From: Trebouxia sp. TZW2008 | Taxonomy: Eukaryota; Chlorophyta; Trebouxiophyceae; Trebouxiales; Trebouxiaceae | Direction: 5' to 3' | Assembly: GCA_002118135.1 (NCBI GenBank) | Contig: BDIU01000465.1 | Location: 1 to 64,000, forward strand | DNA: 64,000 nucleotides | The notes under the pieces: model-generated | Told to the model about the DNA's origin: nothing | What the model saw: the letters and a program-made list of their open reading frames with translations, nothing else | The model's database searches: none | Program-made: the position numbers and the translations under genes | Part shown: positions 20,673 through 30,650 of the stretch, piece by piece | Layout: the number at the start of each line of letters is the position of its first letter | Numbering within the stretch: the stretch's first letter is position 1

Positions 20673-22784
20673 CTACATCTGCTGAATCATACTCATGGCA
20701 TCTGGACGACCCACAGGAGGCTGAGCAGTTGGTCTCACAGCCTCAGGCTTAGCAATCTTTGCAGCACTGGTGTGTTTACGCAGCTTGGTGCTGCTCTTGC
20801 GAGCCTTAGCTGGAATGATGGGCAGCTGACCAGAGCCGCCGCAGAACTGTGGTGGTGCATTTGCTGCTGCTGCACAGCCTGTTGCAGGCAGGGCTGGAGG
20901 TGAGGCTGATGCTTGACCAGGTGCTGGCACAGCAGCGGCTGCAGCATTTGGTCCCTGGCTGAACATGCTCTGGAATGCTTGCATCTGTGCCAATGAGCTG
21001 AGGGCCTCCTGGCTGAGACCGCCCATGCTGCACTGTGGCATATGTGATGCTGCCTGACCAGCACCCTGCATCATCTGCTGCAGCTGAGCCAACTGCCACA
21101 GGGTAGCCTGGTCTGCAGGCCACATGCCAGCACGTGCTGCCTGCTGAACCTGCAGCTGCTGAGCTGCCTGCTGCTGTTGCATGAGCGTCTGCAGCTGGTT
21201 GAGATCCATGGATGGCACTGTGGCTGGCTTGGCAGCATCACTGGCGCTGCTCTTTGCCTGTATGCATTGCTCAGGTAAGCACGCCTGACGTAAGCACTAC
21301 CGACCGAAACACAACAGAAACACTGCATCTCCGTAGATGACCAGGACCTGGCGTCCAATGAACACAATACTGTTGAGGCAGCCAAAGCAAAATACGAAGA
21401 CCGCCATACTCAAAGTACAGAGGACAAATGGCGCTGGGAATTGAGCTTACAAAGCAGCTTTGTCGCAGCACCACCCAGTTGGCGACGAATTTGATGGTAC
21501 TAGCGGAACATGCAGCGCTGTGATGAAGCTGGTGCATGACCCAGATGATTGAGACAGCAGTGCACGAGCAATGCATCAGCAAGCCAGCAACATAAGTGAT
21601 ATAACAGACATTGTGTTGATAGCAAGCATGACTGTGGCTGATGAGTTCTCACCTGTTGAGCATGCTGAGTAAGCACAGCTAGCTGTTGTGGCTGCAGCAT
21701 GTATGGCAGGTAGGCTGTGGATGGAACTAGTTGAGATAGAGCTGCCTCAGCAGGCTTAGCAGCAGCCTGCTGACCACCAGTGACTTGCTGAGTGCTAGCT
21801 GCGGGTTTGATGTCGCCTCCTCTGGGCAAAAGCATGCGGATAGCCCACTGAATGTCCTCTGGCAGACCATTGATTGCGCCCATTGACAACAGCTGCTGCA
21901 TGACAGCCTGCAGAGCAACTTGACCTTGTCTTGCAATGGCTTTCAACGGTGAGACTGAAAGAGTACAGCAGAATTGATTGCAGAAAGGATGAGCAGAAAT
22001 GCAACAAACCCACCTGCAGCTGCCTGATGTACTCAACAGCCTGCTGCAAAAAGGTTGCTTTGTCCATTTTATCCTTGTGTGGGATTAGCTCGCGCAGAGC
22101 AACAAACCTGCATTGACACTGTTGCATCAGCCAACAGGTTTGCACAGGACAGTGACAGCTAAATGTGCCAGCGGTTGGCTTTGTCCTGAAACCAACTTAC
22201 CCTTCATTGATTTTGTCGCGTCTCCTCTGCTCAGTTGCAACATGGCTCAAGACACTTCTGCCTGGTCTGCCAGATTTGGTGCAGGGCTCATCTGCTTCAT
22301 CACAGTGGCCTGGGTTTGACATTATCCCCTGTGTCTCCATAGAAGCTTGTCTTCCTGACTCAAGACCTGCGGCTGCCCTGCAGTACAACAGGCACTTTGA
22401 GTTGCGGCACATGACCACTTGCAGTCTCTTGAGCTCTCAAGAGCAAACCAGCAAGCCTGTATGATCCAAGAAGGTGAGAGGCACAACATGCTCAAACAGC
22501 AAGCCAGTATAGTGAGGGCAACGCTACAGTCGTTTCCACGTGAAGACACGTGCAAGCCTGCGCCGACGGCGCTTTCGACCAAAATCTGCGACAGAAAGGC
22601 ACACACCTGAGGCGCTTGAGCGGAGACTCCTCCGAGGAATCATGAGGCGCAGCGTGAATTGCCCTGCACGAGCTGAAAAGGTGAAGTCTTGAAACCAGAT
22701 GCCCCTATCTCGGCAAGACGAACTTGCACAGCACACGACATTCGGAGAGGCCCACCTTGCCATGATATGCTCTTCAGAACTCAT
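20673..22784 (-). CDS. bHLH transcription factor, BIM-like
   Basis: This minus-strand gene encodes a basic helix-loop-helix DNA-binding protein. The basic region HVATEQRRRDKINEG (exon ending about 22198) joins in phase to FVALRELIPHKDKMDKATFL and QQAVEYIRQLQ (about 22012-22108). This closely follows the HxxTEQRRRxKINx pattern of plant BIM1-type bHLHs, with the Glu and Arg residues that read E-box/G-box DNA. The exon at 21653-21954 encodes ALQAVMQQLLSMGAING and the last exon (20673-21257) a Gln/Ala-rich activation-like tail. The donor after IRQLQ needs care: the obvious GTGGGT is out of phase with the next exon, whereas GTTTGT seven bases downstream would fit. An N-terminal ATG at about 22784 (MSSEEHIMARW) is the best start, but the first junction is unresolved. 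The paralog class is inferred; a PIF- or MYC-type origin is less likely. Confidence 0.85.
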
Positions 22785-22950
22785 GACTGCTCCAGGCAGT
22801 GACGGCAATGTACTTCGAAACAGCGTTGTCACGAGCGCGACGGACGAGGCTGGCGTCCCAAAGATTTGTGCTGAAGCTGTGCTCAAATCTCGCAAACAAC
22901 ACCGAGCAGGCTCTGTCTGGCTTGCCTAGAACGCTAACGGGTCCTCTGCC

Positions 22951-22991
22951 TCAACAACAACAGCAACAACAGCAGCGGCAGCAACAACAAG
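22951..22991. repeat. CAA/CAG microsatellite
   Basis: Alternating CAA and CAG triplets, upstream of the bHLH gene and outside any supported reading frame. Confidence 0.9.
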
Positions 22992-22995
22992 ATGG

Positions 22996-23290
22996 CACGT
23001 GCTGACAGCAACAACAGCAGCACTCAGTCTGAGCGAATCCTTCCCCGTCAGCTGTCAACACAGTCTGTGTAGCAAGCATGACGTGACAGCTGAAGCAAGG
23101 GGGGCAGCTACAGACAGAGCACGCGAAGCCTGAAGCGCTTGAAATCTTGCCTCTTTACTCGCAGCCGGTGTCCTTCGCTCCGGTGGTGTCAGCACGTGCC
23201 GGCGTACGCGGGAACTATTAGGACAGGAGATCATCCTGGATGATCTCGAGGCAGCACGTGTGGTCCGTGATGGACGCCGTGCATCACGTG
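22996..23290. promoter_or_regulatory. G-box cluster in divergent bHLH / DUF2358 promoter
   Basis: Four perfect CACGTG hexamers lie at 22996, 23193, 23255 and 23285, and a TGACGTGA sits near 23075. The region separates the bHLH start (about 22784) from the DUF2358 start (23442). CACGTG is the consensus site of BIM/PIF-type bHLH and HY5-type bZIP proteins, both of which are encoded in this window. Two more CACGTG sites (22537, 22547) fall in the 5' part of the bHLH gene. Confidence 0.6.
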
Positions 23291-23441
23291 GACATCAGAT
23301 CGCCTATGCGTTCCAAGATCACACCCTCTGATCCACGATGTTAGTTGGAGCTGCAAGGCCGTTGCATGCAAGGGCGATCCCGTAGCGTGCTTGTCTTGCA
23401 GCTTGATGTGACTCGCGCCTGATCATGACCTGACTGGTCAG

Positions 23442-25136
23442 ATGGCTGTTACGGCAGCGGCAGGTGTGACAGTCGACCGAAGTGTCGGGCGTGGCACCCA
23501 TGCCAGACAGATCAACAAGTTTAGGCCTGCCCGCGCCTTGAAATATGTGACTCGAGCGCAAAGAACCGAAAACCAGTCCAGATCTGCTCAACCTATACCT
23601 ACTCAGACAAACGGTAAGGCTGTCAAAAGTGACTCAGCTGCATGTAGGAGCCTGACTCAAGCAGGCTGGACCTCTTTCTGCAGAAGTGGTGCAGAGGATT
23701 GTTGCAGCAGCCACAGGGGTGCTGAGGCTTGGTCAGCTTGGGTGAGTTGGTGGCTTATCACTGTCACAGCTACTGCTTCCTTTGCGCTGAAGCACTGCAA
23801 GGACGCCACTAAATCCTCTATAGTGCTTCAGATGATGCTCCAGTCAGTCAAGTAGAGAGACTGTCTCCTGGCGATATTGTTGGCATTTTGCAGCTGATTG
23901 AGCAGGATTTCAAGGAAAAGAAGTACTTCATCACAGGCAAGACTGGTTGTGCTCATGCAAACAATCTGTGGCACATGCAGCATGGTCATGTTACATGACA
24001 TGGATTGCAGAAACTGAAACATGCCCCTGTACTCAGCGGCAAAACCTGTCAGCACTGCTATCAGCATTCGCAATCAAGCTTGATGCTGTTTTTGTGCAGG
24101 TGACATCAGTGATGTCATATATGCTGACGACTGCTACTTTGAGGACCCCACAGTTCGGTTTTCTGGCCTTGCAAAATGGAAAGCTAACTTGAAATTGCTA
24201 GTCCCTTTTCTTATTGAGCCAAACATCAATCTTACCCACCTTGCTGGTCAAGAGCAGCAGCAAGGGCAGCCCCAAAGCTTGAAGGTAACATCTGATGATG
24301 CATAGATGTGCAGCAATTTCTGTATAACTTTCCACAGCACCTTATTTGCTGACTGAGAGGTCCATATTGTGAGGCTGTCAGCAAATTTGTCTGCAGTGCC
24401 TCCACCGCTCAATCATCTGAGACACTTCTGCCAACCATGGCAGGGTGTGCCACCTGCATCACGGGGTCTCAATGTATGCATACTCACCGTGCACATATGT
24501 TGTCTCCATGATCGCAATACTTATCCGCTGGACACATTTCTGTATGAGCGTACAGCATTGACACCAGCACCTTGTCGGCACCCTCAAATGTATATGCATC
24601 CCTAACCAGACAGATGCTTAGCACACATCATGCATGTATGCTTTAGCCATCCACAGTGTGCTGCATAATTGTTGCAGGCTCACTGGACATTGCAAACCAC
24701 TTTGAAGCTTCCCTGGCGACCATACATTGATGTCATTGGTGCTACTGATTACATTCTCAATGCAGAGGCTAATCAGGTCCGCTGACATGCTGAGACTGAT
24801 GCTCTGTCAGGATAGCTCTGTCCATGACGCATGCTCATTACCTGATAATGGTGGCATGCAGTACGTTGTTTGCATGTATCAGCAAAGGTCATGCAAGCAT
24901 TTTGTGCCGAGATTTTAGTTGGCGTCACCTGCTGTCTGTATCCCAACGTGCAACTCAATCTGACTGCCATATAGAGTGTTGTCAGCAGCAATGTGCACAC
25001 GATGTTCTGCTTCAAATGGTGTGTCAATCTCCGATTCTGCTTATTGCACATGCAGGTTGTGCGCCACATAGAGTCATGGAACATAACGCCTGTCCAAGCG
25101 ATCAAGCAAATATTCACACCAGCACCAAGGCAATGA
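23442..25136 (+). CDS. DUF2358 (NTF2-like) protein, probably plastid-targeted
   Basis: DUF2358 proteins are plant and algal members of the NTF2-like fold with no established reaction. Six exons join in phase: 23442-23613, 23684-23741, 23848-23936, 24100-24284, 24678-24776 and 25056-25136. After an Arg/Ala/Ser-rich N-terminus resembling a transit peptide come LSPGDIVGILQLIEQDF, KYFITGDISDVIYADDC, YFEDPTVRFSGLAKWKANL, KLLVPFL, LKLPWRPYIDVIGATDY and finally VVRHIESWNITPVQAIKQIF. All are landmarks of the family in the correct order. The third intron uses a GC donor (ACAG|GCAAGA), which is needed to read FITG-DIS in frame. Two other donors (GTCCGC after exon 5, GTAACA after exon 4) are weak. Start chosen as the first in-frame ATG, giving a predicted transit peptide. 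Confidence 0.88.
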
Positions 25137-25628
25137 ACTCGTTGTAAAACCAGAGCAATATGTGACATTACAGCCATTGGAGCTGGATAGTGCTGCCGTC
25201 CTCATTCTATCCACGCAGCCAGCATAGCGGTATCTGCAGAGTTGACAAGGTCCCTTGCGTGCACATGACTGCTTCAGTTGTCAGCCTTGCCGAGGCAAGT
25301 TGTGCAGTATGTACTGGGACAATCAGATCCTATTTCTATCTTGATGGACATGTGAAACATTAAACAAAGCATATGGATTCAAGTTGTAATGACAGCGTAG
25401 GAGCAGATGTGATGTGTTGTGTTGTGTGGTGAGCTAATACAAACTCTTGAAACTTGGGCTGACTTCTGCGTGGCACAGGAAGCTGCTGCACATGTCAGAT
25501 CTGCATTTGCTGCCCTGCCATCGCAAGCATGCACACAAATGTCAGATACATGTTGGGACTGCACGGTGGCAGTGGCTGTTGGAATCAGGAGAAGCGGCTG
25601 CAAACTCTGCGGCCGCAAACTCTGAAAG

Positions 25629-25630
<2 letters not shown>
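25137..25630. other. Intergenic, nothing recognised
   Basis: This lies between the DUF2358 stop and the GA microsatellite. Short open frames exist on both strands without recognisable product or splice logic. Confidence 0.4.

Positions 25631-25633
<3 letters not shown>

Positions 25634-25686
<53 letters not shown>
25634..25686. repeat. GA microsatellite at left edge of insert
   Basis: An almost pure run of GA dinucleotides, about 26 units. Base composition and gene style change immediately after it. Confidence 0.95.
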
Positions 25687-25689
<3 letters not shown>

Positions 25690-25692
25690 TAA

Positions 25693-25706
25693 TATAGTCT
25701 AGCTAT
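25693..25706 (+). repeat. Left terminal inverted repeat (candidate)
   Basis: TATAGTCTAGCTAT, seven bases inside the left GA tract. Its exact reverse complement occurs in the tandem array at the right end of the insert. Confidence 0.5.
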
Positions 25707-25755
25707 TGAATAGTGACTATCTTAGAGGAGATGTTAGGCGTTCAGCATATTGGCT

Positions 25756-25830
25756 GCAAGACGAACGTGTCTTGAACGCCTCATGGCAAGACATGGCAGC
25801 CTCATGGCAAGACGAACGTGTCTTGAACGA
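25756..25830. repeat. Direct repeat of a small palindromic hairpin
   Basis: GCAAGACGAACGTGTCTTGA occurs twice (about 25755 and 25809), each containing the inverted pair CAAGAC/GTCTTG. A related CAAGACACGAAG-GTCTTG sits outside the right GA tract at 35623-35646. Confidence 0.6.
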
Positions 25831-25895
25831 CTTTCTATTGAGCCCTCAGACAATATCAGCGTTTTATATGAAATGCCTGAGTTTGTATTTCCGGT

Positions 25896-26198
25896 CTAAG
25901 TCTCTTGATCCGATGATGAGTCAGCATCTTCATCTTGTGGCCGGCTGTCAAAATCTGCAATTTTCTTTGCCAAGTGAGCAGTAATCTTTTCCACGCCATT
26001 TTTCAGCTCCAGTAGCTGCTTTTTATCAGCAAAAGGTAGAGAAGCATGCATGGTCTCCCAGGCCTCTTGCATGTGCTCCATAGCCTTGTAAACCCAGGTC
26101 TCCGGTGCGGCATAATCTAGTCTTGAGTCTCCCATAGTCCGTCTGGCTTTTGAAGAATCAGATAGAGCAATATCCTTATGTGTGTTTTTATTGTACAT
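25896..26198 (-). CDS. Small acidic-tailed helical protein (insert ORF A)
   Basis: 100 residues, single exon, not recognised. The central part (WVYKAMEHMQEAWETMHASL and KKQLLELKNGVEKITAHLAK) should be mainly alpha-helical. The C-terminus is acidic and Ser-rich (DEDADSSSDQET). It is divergent from ORF B with 117 bp between start codons, and TTTTTAAA in the shared gap may act as a TATA element. No function can be assigned. Confidence 0.6.
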   Translation of the reverse strand: MYNKNTHKDIALSDSSKARRTMGDSRLDYAAPETWVYKAMEHMQEAWETMHASLPFADKKQLLELKNGVEKITAHLAKKIADFDSRPQDEDADSSSDQET

Positions 26199-26315
26199 TT
26201 AGCACTTCAAAGAATCCACTTTAAAAACTGTCCGGCTGCCCTCTGACCTGCGACCGGTCGAACATCATGAAACTGTTATAAGGCCCCCTCGGTCTGTTCT
26301 TTTTTGCAAGACAAC
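26199..26315. promoter_or_regulatory. Divergent promoter between insert ORFs A and B
   Basis: The 117-bp gap holds a TTTAAA box toward ORF A, a GTTATAAGG box about 40 bp before ORF B, a T-rich tract just upstream of ORF B, and one copy of CCGGCTGCC (26231), a motif that recurs in the insert. Confidence 0.4.
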
Positions 26316-26615
26316 ATGACTGCTCAAGCACAGACACTTGACTCAAGCATTGCACAGGCTGTAGATAGGCTCTATGATATGATCAACAGCAATCCGGTGT
26401 TGGGTGCAGAACGAGCTGTTTTTCTGACAAACAAAGGAAAACCGCTCCCGGAAGCCAGACAGATTGGAGAAAATCTGCACACGCTAGGAAAAGAAGATGC
26501 AATGCATAAAGTGGTCGATGTATTGATGGATTTGGTGAAGAATGATATGGACAGAAGAACAGATGTCCGCGAATTGGACATGTGCTGGAATGGAATCGGA
26601 GAATGGAAATGTTGA
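26316..26615 (+). CDS. Small helical protein (insert ORF B)
   Basis: 99 residues from the ATG at 26316, single exon, not recognised. It is predicted mostly helical (SSIAQAVDRLYDMINSN, DAMHKVVDVLMDLVKNDMDR). No membrane segment or signal peptide. It ends 79 bp before the stop of the convergent fibre-like ORF. Similar in size and character to ORF A, without clear sequence similarity. Confidence 0.6.
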   Translation: MTAQAQTLDSSIAQAVDRLYDMINSNPVLGAERAVFLTNKGKPLPEARQIGENLHTLGKEDAMHKVVDVLMDLVKNDMDRRTDVRELDMCWNGIGEWKC

Positions 26616-26693
26616 CTACACGAATTAGCGCTGCATGTATTTGCCAGATGCCTGCCATGTGCCATCCATCATATTGAACATGGCCAACATTAC

Positions 26694-29600
26694 TTAAATA
26701 CCTATCATCAATGCCATTACAGGGGTATTATTTGGGGCAAATGTAGTTCCTGCTCCTCCTAAAGCTCCAGTGTTAGTGCCCACTGTCACGTTGAAAGTGA
26801 TAGATCCATTATTTGTTCCAATCACTTTACCAGCAATATTTGTAACGCTATTTGCACTTGTTGTATTCACCCAACAAGAAGCATCTGCGTAATAAAGCGT
26901 ATTGAAAATTGGAGTACCTGTTGATGTGCCATTTGACGTTGGGAAAAACATGACAGTGCCGCCTGTTGTTGAGCCAAGCCCAGTCCACAATTTAACATTA
27001 GTGATTGAAGAAGTATTTCCGTTGAAAATAGACAAAAACGGCACATTGCTTAGATCACTATACAAACCAGTGAATGCAGAGTTTGGTACCTGACAAACGT
27101 TTGAAGTCAATGTCGATGATGTAATCTGAGTTGAAATTTGATTTGTGATGGAAGCCGAAAAACATGTTAATGTGCTTATGCTGCCATATTGAAGAAAGGG
27201 ATCCGGATGTCAATGTTGCCATGTTTCCAAGATTTGCAGACAAGCTGTTGGTTGTGATTGAAGATGCAGCAACAACAGTCAAACTACCAACCAGGCCTGA
27301 AAAGGATCCAGCTGTTAAAGTAGCTATGTTTCCAAGATTAGCAAACAAGCTTCTGGTTGTGATTGAAGATGCTGCAAGATTTGTTAAACTACCCACAGGG
27401 CCTGAAAATGATCCTGCTGTCAACGTAGCTATGTTTCCAAGATTGGCTGACAAGCTGTTGTTGGTGATGGTTGTGGCTGCAAGAGCGCTCAAACTACCCA
27501 CCAAAGCTGCAAATGATCCTGCTGTCAGAGTCGCTATGTTTCCAATATTTGCAGACAGACTATTGGTTGTAATAGAAGATGATGCAAGATTTGTCAAACT
27601 GGCAACTGGAGCTGAAACAGATCCGGCTGTCAATGTGGTTGCTGTTAGAGAAACTATATTTCCAAGATTGCTAGACAAGCTATTGGTCGTGATTGAGAAA
27701 GAGGCAAGATTTGTCAAACTTGCAACCTGAGCTGAACAAAGTCCAGCTGTCAATGTTGCTATGTTTCCAAGATTGCTAGACAAGCTATTGGTTGTGATTG
27801 AGAAAGAGGCAAGATTTGTCAAACTTGCAACCTGAGCTGAACAAAGTCCAGCTGTCAATGTTGCTATGTTTCCAAGATTGCTAGACAAACTATTGGTTGT
27901 GATTGANNNNNNNNNNNNNNNNNNNNNNNNNNNNNNNNNNNNNNNNNNNNNNNNNNNNNNNNNNNNNNNNNNNNNNNNNNNNNNNNNNNNNNNNNNNNNN
28001 NNNNNNNNNNNNNNNNNNNNNNNNNNNNNNNNNNNNNNNNNNNNNNNNNNNNNNNNNNNNNNNNNNNNNNNNNNNNNNATCCAGCTGTCAATGTTGCTAT
28101 GTTTCCTAGATTGCTAGACAAACTATTGGTTGTGATTGAGGATGATGCAAGATTTGTCAAATTAGCCACCGGGGCTGACAATGATCCAGCTGACAATATT
28201 GCTATGTTTCCTAGATTGCTAGACAGACTATTGGTTGTGATGGAGGATGATGCAAGATTTGTCAAATTAGCCAACGGGGCTGACAATGAACCAGCTGTCA
28301 AGGTAACTATATTCCCTACATTCGCAGACAAGCTGTTAGTTGTGATTGAAGAAGTTGAAAGATTCGTCAAACTACCCACCTGTGCTGAAAAGGATCCGGC
28401 TGTCAAGGTAGTTATATTCCCACTATTAGCAGACAAGCTGTTAGTTGTAATTGAAGAAGTTGAAAGATTTGTCAGACTGCCCACTGGCGCTGAAAAAGAT
28501 CCAGCTGTCAGGGTAGCTGTTGCCAAAGTAACAACATTCCCAAGATTAGCAGACAAGCTGTTAGTTGTAATTGAAGAAGTTGAAAGATTTGTCAGACTGC
28601 CCACTGGCGCTGAAAAAGATCCAGCTGTCAGGATAGCTGTTGCCAAAGTAACAACATTCCCAAGATTTGCAGACAAGCTGTTGGTTGTGATTGAAGAAGT
28701 CGAAAGATTTGTCAAACTGCCCACCGGCGCTGAAAAAGATCCTGCTGTCAAGGTACTTGTTGTTAGCGAAACAATATTTCCAAAGTTTGCAGATAAGCTA
28801 TTTGTTGTAAGTGAAGAAGTTGTGAGATTTGACAGACTGCCCACCGGCGCTGAAAAAGATCCGGCTGTCAAGGTACTTACATTTCCAAGGCTAGCAGACA
28901 AGCTGTTAGTTGTGACCGAAGAAGTTGAAAGATTTGTCAAACTGCCCACCAGCGCTGAAAAAGATCCAGCTGTCAAGGTAATTATATTTCCAAGATTTGC
29001 AGACAAGCTATTACTTGTGATTGTGGATGCTGCAAGAGTTGTCAGGCTGCCCACCGGAGCTGAGAAAGATCCAGCTGTCAAGGTAGTTGTTGCTAGTGAA
29101 ATTATATTTCCAATATTTGCAGACAAGCTATTAGTTGTGATTGAGGAAGTTAAAAGATTAGTCAGACTGCCCACCGGCGCTGAAAAAGATCCAGCTGTCA
29201 AGGTAGTTATATTTCCAAGATTTGCAGACAAGCTATTACTTGTGATTGTGGATGCTGCAAGAGTTGTCAGGCTGCCCACCGGAGCTGAGAAAGATCCAGC
29301 TGTCAAGGTAGTTGTCGCTAGTGAAATTATATTTCCAAGATTTGCAGACAAGCTATTAGTTGTAATTGAAGAAGTTGAAAGATTTGTCAGGCTGCCCACC
29401 GGCGCTGAAACAGATCCGGCTGTCAATGATGTTGTTACTAGTGAAACGATGTTTCCAAGATTTGCAGACAAGCTATTTGTTGTAATTGAAGAACTTGAAA
29501 GATTTGTCAAACTACCCACCGGCGCTGAAAAAGATCCAGCTGTCAAGGTAGTTATATTTCCAAGGTTTGCAGACAAGCTATTAGTTGTGATTGAAGAAGT

Positions 29601-30057
29601 TGTGAGATTTGACAGACTGCCCACCGGCGCTGAAAAAGATCCAGCTGTCAAGATACTTACATTTCCAAGGCTAGCAGACAAGCTGTTAGTTGTAACCGAA
29701 GAAGTTGAAAGATTTGTCAAACTGCCCACCGGCGCTGAAACAGATCCGGCTGTCAAGGTACTGGTTGTGAGCAAAACGATATTTCCAAGATTTGCAGACA
29801 AGCTATTTGTTGTAATTGAAGAACTTGCAAGATTTGTCAAACTACCCACCGGCGCTGAAAATGATCCAGCTGTCAAGGTAATTATATTTCCAAGATTTGC
29901 AGACAAGCTATTAGTTGTGATTGTGGATGCTGCAAGAGTTGTCAGGCTGCCCACCGGAGCTGAGAAAGATCCAGCTGTCAAGGTAGTTGTCGCTAGTGAA
30001 ATTATATTTCCAAGATTTGCAGACAAGCTATTAGTTGTGATTGAGGAAGTTAAAATG
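26694..30057 (-). CDS. Long Ser/Thr-rich fibre-like repeat protein (insert ORF C)
   Basis: About 25 visible units of 35 or 39 residues follow the pattern SSITTNSLSANLGNI-TLTAG and then SFSAPVGSLTNL. The regular hydrophobic spacing and Ser/Thr/Asn/Gly richness suggest a beta-solenoid or fibre shaft, as in tail fibres and surface proteins of large algal viruses. The C-terminal 135 residues are non-repetitive (TGGTVMFFPTSNGTSTGTPI, ending NTPVMALMIGI) and resemble a fibre head. Three flaws are visible. A gap (27907-28078) interrupts the repeats and the frame changes across it. A frameshift near 27190-27205 separates the shaft from the head. At the N-terminus the repeats run directly into the start region of ORF D without an ATG. 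The shaft frame stays open to 30110 but has no good start. It may be a decayed gene or suffer from assembly errors. Confidence 0.65.
27907..28078. other. Assembly gap inside fibre repeats
   Basis: 172 undetermined bases. The number of repeat units lost is unknown. The reading frame on each side would be restored by a gap of a different length (172 is not a multiple of three). Confidence 1.
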
Positions 30058-30065
30058 GTCAGACA

Positions 30066-30650
30066 ATGACGGAAGAAGTTTACAATCCGGGTGAGTATTT
30101 GATACAACAAGGAGAAGTAAGCGATTGCTTATATATCATTCGCAGAGGTGTGGTTAAAATTTGCAGACCAACTGTTCAAGATGGCCCTTCAAAAGAGGTT
30201 GCAAAATTAAGTAGAGGTAGATTTTTGGGACATAGAACACTTGGGGATTTGCGGGTCAGAAGTGCAGATTGTATTGCAGACACAAAGGTCCAGGTTTTGC
30301 GCATGGATGCAACAGCATTGCAGTCTCTTGACAATCCATGGTTGTCAGCACTATTTGATTATGAAGCAATGTTGACAGTTGTAAGTAATTTTAAGCAAAC
30401 CGGTGACGTTCAGTCGCACATTGAAGATTTTCGGGTAGAGTGCCTGGAACCATTGTCAGGCAAAAAGTTTGCGGAGGAACATTTTGTCATTGTTTGCAGC
30501 GGAAAAATTGAACAAAAGACCAGCAGCATTGGTGGTTATGCATACACTGTTACAGATTGCATACAAGCAGGTGCCTGTGCTTGCAGACTAATAGTTTGTA
30601 CTATGGGGGTGCTGCAAAAGAAACTGCATGGTATCAATCAAAATCATTGA
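30066..30650 (+). CDS. Cyclic-nucleotide-binding-domain protein (insert ORF D)
   Basis: 194 residues, single exon. Residues about 5-80 form a cNMP-binding fold: YNPGEYLIQQGEVSDCLYII (6-25), RRGVVKI, then GRFLGHRTLGDLRVRSA (51-67). The last segment matches the phosphate-binding cassette, with the phosphate-contacting Arg in RSA kept, but the usual FGE is FLGH. The ribose-binding Glu is therefore missing and binding may be lost or altered. Residues about 125-155 (GKKFAEEHFVIVCSGKIEQK) look like the start of a second cNMP domain that ends before its cassette. Tandem cNMP domains are the hallmark of PKA regulatory subunits and PKG. Its 3' end overlaps the convergent kinase ORF by 17 bp, so the pair may be a split or captured cyclic-nucleotide-dependent kinase system. 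Start: the first ATG, directly abutting the fibre repeats. Confidence 0.75.
   Translation: MTEEVYNPGEYLIQQGEVSDCLYIIRRGVVKICRPTVQDGPSKEVAKLSRGRFLGHRTLGDLRVRSADCIADTKVQVLRMDATALQSLDNPWLSALFDYEAMLTVVSNFKQTGDVQSHIEDFRVECLEPLSGKKFAEEHFVIVCSGKIEQKTSSIGGYAYTVTDCIQAGACACRLIVCTMGVLQKKLHGINQNH

Noticed and set aside
28099..30069. 656-codon open frame on the plus strand opposite the fibre repeats, ending in an ATGA overlap with the cNMP gene start
   Set aside because: The repeat unit lacks antisense stops in this register, so the frame stays open automatically. The minus strand gives a fibre-like pattern plus a non-repetitive head domain, which the plus strand does not.
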